A model generated the notes under the pieces. That model saw only the letters and a program-made list of their open reading frames with translations. It searched no databases and was not told the origin of the DNA. Below, piece after piece: positions 6,964 to 10,478 of a stretch of DNA of 10,478 nt (position 1 is the first letter of the stretch; each line of letters opens with the position of its first letter). The stretch is from Oligoflexaceae bacterium (GTDB lineage Bacteria; Bdellovibrionota_B; Oligoflexia; Oligoflexales; Oligoflexaceae): positions 1-10,478 of the forward strand of contig CANJJY010000131.1 of NCBI GenBank assembly GCA_947474445.1, read 5' to 3'. Made by a program: the position numbers and the translations under genes.

Positions 6964-8780
6964 ATTTCGAACAACATGATAATTTATTGTTAGCTGACTG
7001 GGTCTTTGAGGGTTCCATTTTAAGTGCATCTGCTGATAAAGAAATCGCGGCTCTAGAACAACTCATTTTGCAGAGTCAAGAGTTAGCTAGTCGCGGATTG
7101 GTGCAAGCAGTGCTCTGGATCCAAAAGGTAAACTGCAGTGATTTTGATCGAGCCTGGTTGGACGAATTGGGAAGCAAGCTTCTGCGCGACGAAGTGCGAT
7201 GGCGCTTAGCGAGACTTTATCGGATCAGAAAAGCGATTCAAGAATCGACGATCCCTTGGTTTTATTTGAGTGAAAAAAGCTGCCTGGGCGTCATGGCTGA
7301 GCTCGCTTTCGCTTGCCATCGACGTTTTGTCTTTGATACAGAAACGTGGTTTGGATTCCCTGAAATGGCTGCCGGGCAACTGCCAGCGCTTGGATGGTTA
7401 GCGCAACAACTGCAGCGAAAGCCTAAGCTTCTTGATGCCTGGCAACAGCAGAATACTTGGAAAGCTGAGGAAGCCGTTCAATTCGGATTGATCGATGCTG
7501 CCCTTTCTTGGAAGGATTGGCGGTTAGTCCTACTGCCCTGGGCGCAAAGGCAGGTTGAAGCTTGGGAGTTCGAATCAAAAGGCCGGCCAAGAAATGTTGT
7601 CAAGTTACCGCAGATTCAGAAGTTATGGGCAGATCGCAGTGGCTCCCTTTTAGCGCGTGATCATATTCATTCTTATACGGCGCGAGTCAATAGACAGCGA
7701 GAAGCTCAGGCTGGACTGGATTTGGAACTCATTGATTCAGCCGCTCGCTTTATGTGTCTAGCACCCTATGAACTGTGGCTTCGCAGAGCGATAGATCGGA
7801 AGCATGTTCTGCCCGGGAGATTGCAGCTGGAATTGGTATTCTTTGATATTAGCGAGTCAACGGTTCCCATTTCTATTGTTTCTCGCCTTCTCGACGGTGG
7901 TTACCGGATCTGCTTTTTTGCTGAAAAAGCTGAGAGTTTGCGACTGCACCTCGAACAGACCCTCGGTCAGATCGAAACACGATATCATCGGCAAGCTCTT
8001 CAGCTTTTTGATAAACAGCTGAGCTGGTACGTCGGAGCGAGTCCCCGGCAGCCTCTCTTCCCCACTCTTCGATTTGGTATTTTTCGCGATATTAGATTCC
8101 AACATCGTGAAGTGGAAATCAGGGGGTGGGCACTCGGAGCACAGAGTATGGAGAGACAGGTCGCTGAAATTTCAGAGCATAATGCAGACTTGGCCTTCCA
8201 TCTTGCGCCTTTCTTTGAAGCGATTTACAGCGTGAAGGCTCCAAGTCCTACCATTCCTCTTCTCTACTTGACGCGATCTCTAGCCCTGCAGTTACTGGTT
8301 CGCTTTTGTCAGACGACTGGAGAAAGCATGGCGAGCTTGCTTGAACAGCTCCGCAATCTCGACTGGAAGTTGCTTGGAAGCGAACGGCACTGGCAAAAGT
8401 TTCTCAGTTATCGAATTGGGCTGCAGACTCTAAGCCAAATTGCTATTCCAGAGGCAATCGGAAGGTTTGATCTCGATCGAGACTGCCTACATCTCAAGGA
8501 TTGGAAGAGCGTTTTAGAACTGAGTGCACATAAGACCTCCGGAGCATATCGCAAGGGGCCGGGCTGGCTTCATAACTACATCAGCAGCTTGGCCATTGAT
8601 CTGAGTTATGAACTGTTTCGATTGAACTGGGTAAGCAGCCTAGAAGAAGCGGATATGTATGTGGCCGATGCTCTGGCTTTTCCTTCTGCCTGGGGATCAC
8701 CCCTCCTTTATGCCAGGCGCATGGGGCAAAGACGCCGATTTTATGATCCAGACACTGCAGAAGTTGCCTTTTTTTCTTGA
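6960..8780 (+). CDS. Divergent FadJ/FadB-like protein: crotonase domain plus degenerate 3-hydroxyacyl-CoA dehydrogenase region
   Basis: A 606-residue soluble protein. The start is ATG 6960, overlapping the upstream stop as ATGA; the frame is open back to 6780 but that stretch lies within the previous gene. Residues 8-185 match the enoyl-CoA hydratase domain of FadJ: SCLGVMAELAFACHRR (107-122) corresponds to ACLGGGLELALACHGR, FGFPEMAAG to LGLPEV-xLG, and AEEAVQFGLIDA to the A-L-x-LGLVD helix. Both catalytic glutamates are present (E114, E135), but the oxyanion GGG is GVM and the AGAD motif is missing. Residues 288-345 occupy the Rossmann position, with FDISEST replacing the NAD-binding GxGxxG; no HFFNP motif is visible. 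The C-terminus (GPGWLHNYISSLAIDLSYEL, then ADALAFPSAWGSPLLYARRMG) matches the FadJ tail domain ending FPPF-xGGPFRY-x-D-xLG. FadJ is about 714 residues. Hydration or CoA binding is possible; dehydrogenase activity is doubtful. Confidence 0.78.
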   Translation: MNFEQHDNLLLADWVFEGSILSASADKEIAALEQLILQSQELASRGLVQAVLWIQKVNCSDFDRAWLDELGSKLLRDEVRWRLARLYRIRKAIQESTIPWFYLSEKSCLGVMAELAFACHRRFVFDTETWFGFPEMAAGQLPALGWLAQQLQRKPKLLDAWQQQNTWKAEEAVQFGLIDAALSWKDWRLVLLPWAQRQVEAWEFESKGRPRNVVKLPQIQKLWADRSGSLLARDHIHSYTARVNRQREAQAGLDLELIDSAARFMCLAPYELWLRRAIDRKHVLPGRLQLELVFFDISESTVPISIVSRLLDGGYRICFFAEKAESLRLHLEQTLGQIETRYHRQALQLFDKQLSWYVGASPRQPLFPTLRFGIFRDIRFQHREVEIRGWALGAQSMERQVAEISEHNADLAFHLAPFFEAIYSVKAPSPTIPLLYLTRSLALQLLVRFCQTTGESMASLLEQLRNLDWKLLGSERHWQKFLSYRIGLQTLSQIAIPEAIGRFDLDRDCLHLKDWKSVLELSAHKTSGAYRKGPGWLHNYISSLAIDLSYELFRLNWVSSLEEADMYVADALAFPSAWGSPLLYARRMGQRRRFYDPDTAEVAFFS

Positions 8781-8787
8781 TGAAGAC

Positions 8788-8840
8788 CATGACAGGGAGA
8801 TATCTAAAGGATTCTATCCGTCATGCCACCCCTAATTTTT
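8788..8840 (+). terminator. Weak terminator-like structure after the fad-like operon
   Basis: CATGAC (8788-8793) and GTCATG (8820-8825) are inverted repeats, with further GG/CC pairing inside after one bulged base. Five T residues follow at 8836-8840, but 10 bases beyond the stem, which is too far for a good intrinsic terminator. Placement just after the stop at 8780 is the main support. Confidence 0.25.
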
Positions 8841-8856
8841 ATCTGTCTTCATTTAT

Positions 8857-8885
8857 TTGGGTTAGCTATTGTAGGCAAATACAAT
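8857..8885 (+). promoter_or_regulatory. Sigma70-type promoter for lpxC
   Basis: TTGGGT (8857-8862) and TACAAT (8880-8885) are separated by 17 bases. The -10 matches consensus at five of six positions. RNA would start near 8892, leaving a leader of about 65 bases before ATG 8957 that includes a small TGGTT/AACCA hairpin (8913-8925). It lies in the 176-base gap after the fad-like operon, so lpxC is probably transcribed independently. Confidence 0.55.
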
Positions 8886-8956
8886 TGAGTCACGGCATTT
8901 TTGTTGTCAAAGTGGTTTTCAACCAGGCCGTAACGAATTATTGACAGGAATCGCTT

Positions 8957-9880
8957 ATGTTGATGAGTCGATGGCAAACGAGTCTGATTAAGCCATTGAG
9001 CCTGAGCGGTAAAGGCTTGCATACCGGCCGGTTGGTGACTCTTTTGATCAGGCCAGCAAAACCAAATTCGGGTATTCGTTTTTTTCGCAGAGATATTTCT
9101 CTCACACGGTTTGTTTTAGCCAATCCCAGTGAAATTTCTGGAACGGACTTAGCGACAACAATAGGTGAAGGATCGCGTTCTGTTGCGACCGTTGAGCATT
9201 TGATGGCCGCCTTCGCTGGGCTCGGATTGACCAATACGGAAGTCTTAGTTGATGCTCCTGAAGTTCCAATTATGGACGGAAGTGCGCGCGAGTTTGTGAG
9301 CGGCCTGATGAGGTGTGGCTTGATTGAATACCCTGCACCCGCTCGAGCCTATCGACTCAAGCAGCCCTTGACTGTCTCGGAAGGTGATAAAGTATTGCAC
9401 TTGGAGCCTGCAAAATCACAAAAAATACACTGTTCCATTGATTTTTCTTCGAGTGTAATCGGCCGCCAATCCATTGATTATGAAGCAGGGATCGATAATT
9501 TTTTAGCGATAGCCGACGCTCGGACTTTCTGTCACGCACGCGACGTGCAGGCAATGCGGGAACGAGGTTTGGCTTTAGGCGGAAGCCTTGAAAATGCTGT
9601 TGTGGTGACCGAACATGGATTTTTGAATGCTGGGGGACTCCGCAGCCCCGATGAATTTGTGAGGCACAAGCTTCTCAACTTGTTAGGTGATTTCGCCTTG
9701 CTTGGTGCACCACTCATGGCAAGTCTTTATGCCCATAAAACTGGGCACCGGATCCATGCCCAGGCTCTTCAAAAGCTATGGAATGACAAAGATTTCTACT
9801 TGGAAGAGTTCTACCCGGAAGAGACCTATCTTCTTCGCGGTAAATCCATCTTTTCACCATCCTTTATACATACTGCCTGA
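8957..9880 (+). CDS. lpxC: UDP-3-O-acyl-N-acetylglucosamine deacetylase LpxC
   Basis: A 307-residue cytoplasmic zinc amidase that catalyses the committed step of lipid A synthesis. Start ATG 8957 has AGGA seven bases upstream. Family motifs run in order: SLSGKGLHTG (15-24), ATVEHLMAAFAGLGLTN (77-93) with the base E80 and zinc ligand H81, APEVPIMDGSA (100-110), the DARTF segment (187-191), GLALGGSLENAVV (204-216), DEFVRHKLLNLLGD (232-245) with zinc ligand H237 and D245, and GHRIHAQ with H264. Length is normal. The oddity is N241: in the family's HK-xx-D-xxGD motif the Asp is the third zinc ligand (D242 in E. coli), and here the codon is AAC. All other key residues are kept, so activity is likely but with altered metal binding. 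The gene stands between the fad-like operon and a comEC-type gene, not in a division cluster. Confidence 0.96.
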   Translation: MLMSRWQTSLIKPLSLSGKGLHTGRLVTLLIRPAKPNSGIRFFRRDISLTRFVLANPSEISGTDLATTIGEGSRSVATVEHLMAAFAGLGLTNTEVLVDAPEVPIMDGSAREFVSGLMRCGLIEYPAPARAYRLKQPLTVSEGDKVLHLEPAKSQKIHCSIDFSSSVIGRQSIDYEAGIDNFLAIADARTFCHARDVQAMRERGLALGGSLENAVVVTEHGFLNAGGLRSPDEFVRHKLLNLLGDFALLGAPLMASLYAHKTGHRIHAQALQKLWNDKDFYLEEFYPEETYLLRGKSIFSPSFIHTA

Positions 9881-9940
9881 TGACAGATTTTCAACTTACC
9901 TCACGCCATCCTTAGCGTTTTTTGTGTTCATGTCGATTTT

Positions 9941-9969
9941 CTGTCAAAATTTCTTCATGTCCTTAGAAT
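9941..9969 (+). promoter_or_regulatory. Possible sigma70-type promoter for the comEC-like gene
   Basis: CTGTCA (9941-9946) and TAGAAT (9964-9969) are separated by 17 bases, within the 175-base gap after lpxC. RNA would start near 9976. A small hairpin ACGGC/GCCGT (10026-10040) sits directly upstream of the ribosome site AAAGG (10045-10049). I found no intrinsic terminator after lpxC, so read-through from lpxC is also possible. Confidence 0.4.
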
Positions 9970-10055
9970 GTCATTCGACAAAGCCACCAATCTCCGTCAT
10001 TTCATAGGGCTACGCTAAGCACTAAACGGCAATCGGCCGTGGGGAAAGGCTGGGA

Positions 10056-10478
10056 ATGGGAGCTTTTATTCTCGGAGTTGTCAGTGCCTCGATGGGGAGC
10101 GCTGCGCCTCCCTATTCAAGCCTCTGGATAATTTTATTATTCTGCATGGCAGGAATATTCCTTGCGAGCCTACGAAGATGCTGCTTTTTCGCGATGGGAG
10201 CAGGTTGGTTTTATATTTGGATGCAGCAAAGTCCGATAAGGTCGTGCATAGATCCGTTTTGGTTTATTTGCTCGCGTGATCTAGCAGATGAACCTGCTGT
10301 CCGGCTTATCTTAAGAAGTTGGATGGGTTGGTGGATAGAGCCTGTTCGCTTCTGGCTCGATCAGCACTGTCGGGCCTGGCATCCGGTTTGGGGTCTATGG
10401 GCTTTTGGTCTCATTGGCGGCAAGATCGCCCCTGAATTAGAGGAACTTACCGCTCTTTATCGTCAATTAGGGCTCTTG
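10056..10478 (+). CDS. comEC: ComEC/Rec2-family competence protein, N-terminal part (partial)
   Basis: An open frame of 141 codons from ATG 10056 to the window edge; AAAGG lies six bases upstream. Residues 1-57 hold hydrophobic segments (about 2-15, 22-39, 43-57), so the protein starts in the inner membrane. Residues 121-141 (GGKIAPELEELTALYRQLGL and L) match the entrance of the ComEC Competence domain, where LLG-x-x-x-xL, then EL-xx-x-(F/Y)R-xxGL is followed by HLLAISG; the last part would fall just beyond the edge. ComEC forms the inner-membrane channel for single-stranded DNA during natural transformation. Only about 45 residues lie between the last early membrane segment and the Competence-domain lead-in, too few for the usual OB-fold domain (DUF4131). 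The segment is notably rich in Trp and Cys. Family call is good but based on a partial sequence. Confidence 0.68.
   Translation, partial: MGAFILGVVSASMGSAAPPYSSLWIILLFCMAGIFLASLRRCCFFAMGAGWFYIWMQQSPIRSCIDPFWFICSRDLADEPAVRLILRSWMGWWIEPVRFWLDQHCRAWHPVWGLWAFGLIGGKIAPELEELTALYRQLGLL

Noticed and set aside
9687..10007. 106-codon + strand frame overlapping the end of lpxC
   Set aside because: It begins within the conserved HK-xx-N-xxGD to GHRIH region of lpxC in another frame and has no family features.
10026..10040. ACGGC/GCCGT hairpin as the lpxC terminator
   Set aside because: It has no T-run after it and lies almost 150 bases past the lpxC stop, directly before the next ribosome site.
1..10478. 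Mobile element, CRISPR array, tRNA or rRNA
   Set aside because: No transposase or integrase sequence, no regularly spaced repeats and no cloverleaf or conserved rRNA words were seen on either strand.

Overview
The window looks like chromosomal core DNA from a Gram-negative bacterium. It carries lpxC (lipid A synthesis), two proteins predicted for the outer membrane, a lipoprotein, and the ends of recN and a comEC-like gene. Base composition is mid-range and even, and I saw no insertion sequence, phage, tRNA, rRNA or CRISPR signal. The divergent sequences and the style of the outer-membrane proteins (a PorV/FadL-like barrel ending in EELG...EDRR) suggest a predatory or deltaproteobacterial-type lineage such as Bdellovibrionota/Oligoflexia. 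That placement is inference, not proof.

Left third. The 3' end of recN (+) runs into a leftward block of three genes transcribed from about 3.8 kb: a FadL/PorV-like outer-membrane protein (2629-3732), a small barrel-like protein with a proline-rich linker (1815-2591), and a repeat-containing putative lipoprotein (199-1716, perhaps starting at 1740). A 479-base divergent intergenic region (3733-4211) holds a good leftward promoter, three spaced inverted repeats just upstream of it, and a strong terminator-like hairpin in the leader of the rightward tetR gene.

Middle. Rightward genes follow: a TetR-family regulator, a TPR-like helical-repeat protein, a 316-residue protein that I read as a highly divergent thiolase-like protein, and a 606-residue divergent FadJ/FadB-like protein. 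The last three are packed tightly (3-base gap, then an ATGA overlap). The order thiolase-like then FadJ-like is that of fadIJ. The crotonase half keeps both catalytic glutamates, but the dehydrogenase glycine motif and most thiolase active-site motifs are gone. With a FadL-like protein and a TetR regulator beside it, the locus looks like a beta-oxidation system diverted to a non-standard role. A long hairpin hides the ribosome binding site of the TPR gene.

Right third. lpxC (8957-9880) has its own sigma70-type promoter and an unusual Asn where the third zinc ligand Asp is expected. It is followed by the start of a comEC/rec2-type gene (10056 to the window edge) that seems to lack room for the usual N-terminal OB-fold domain.
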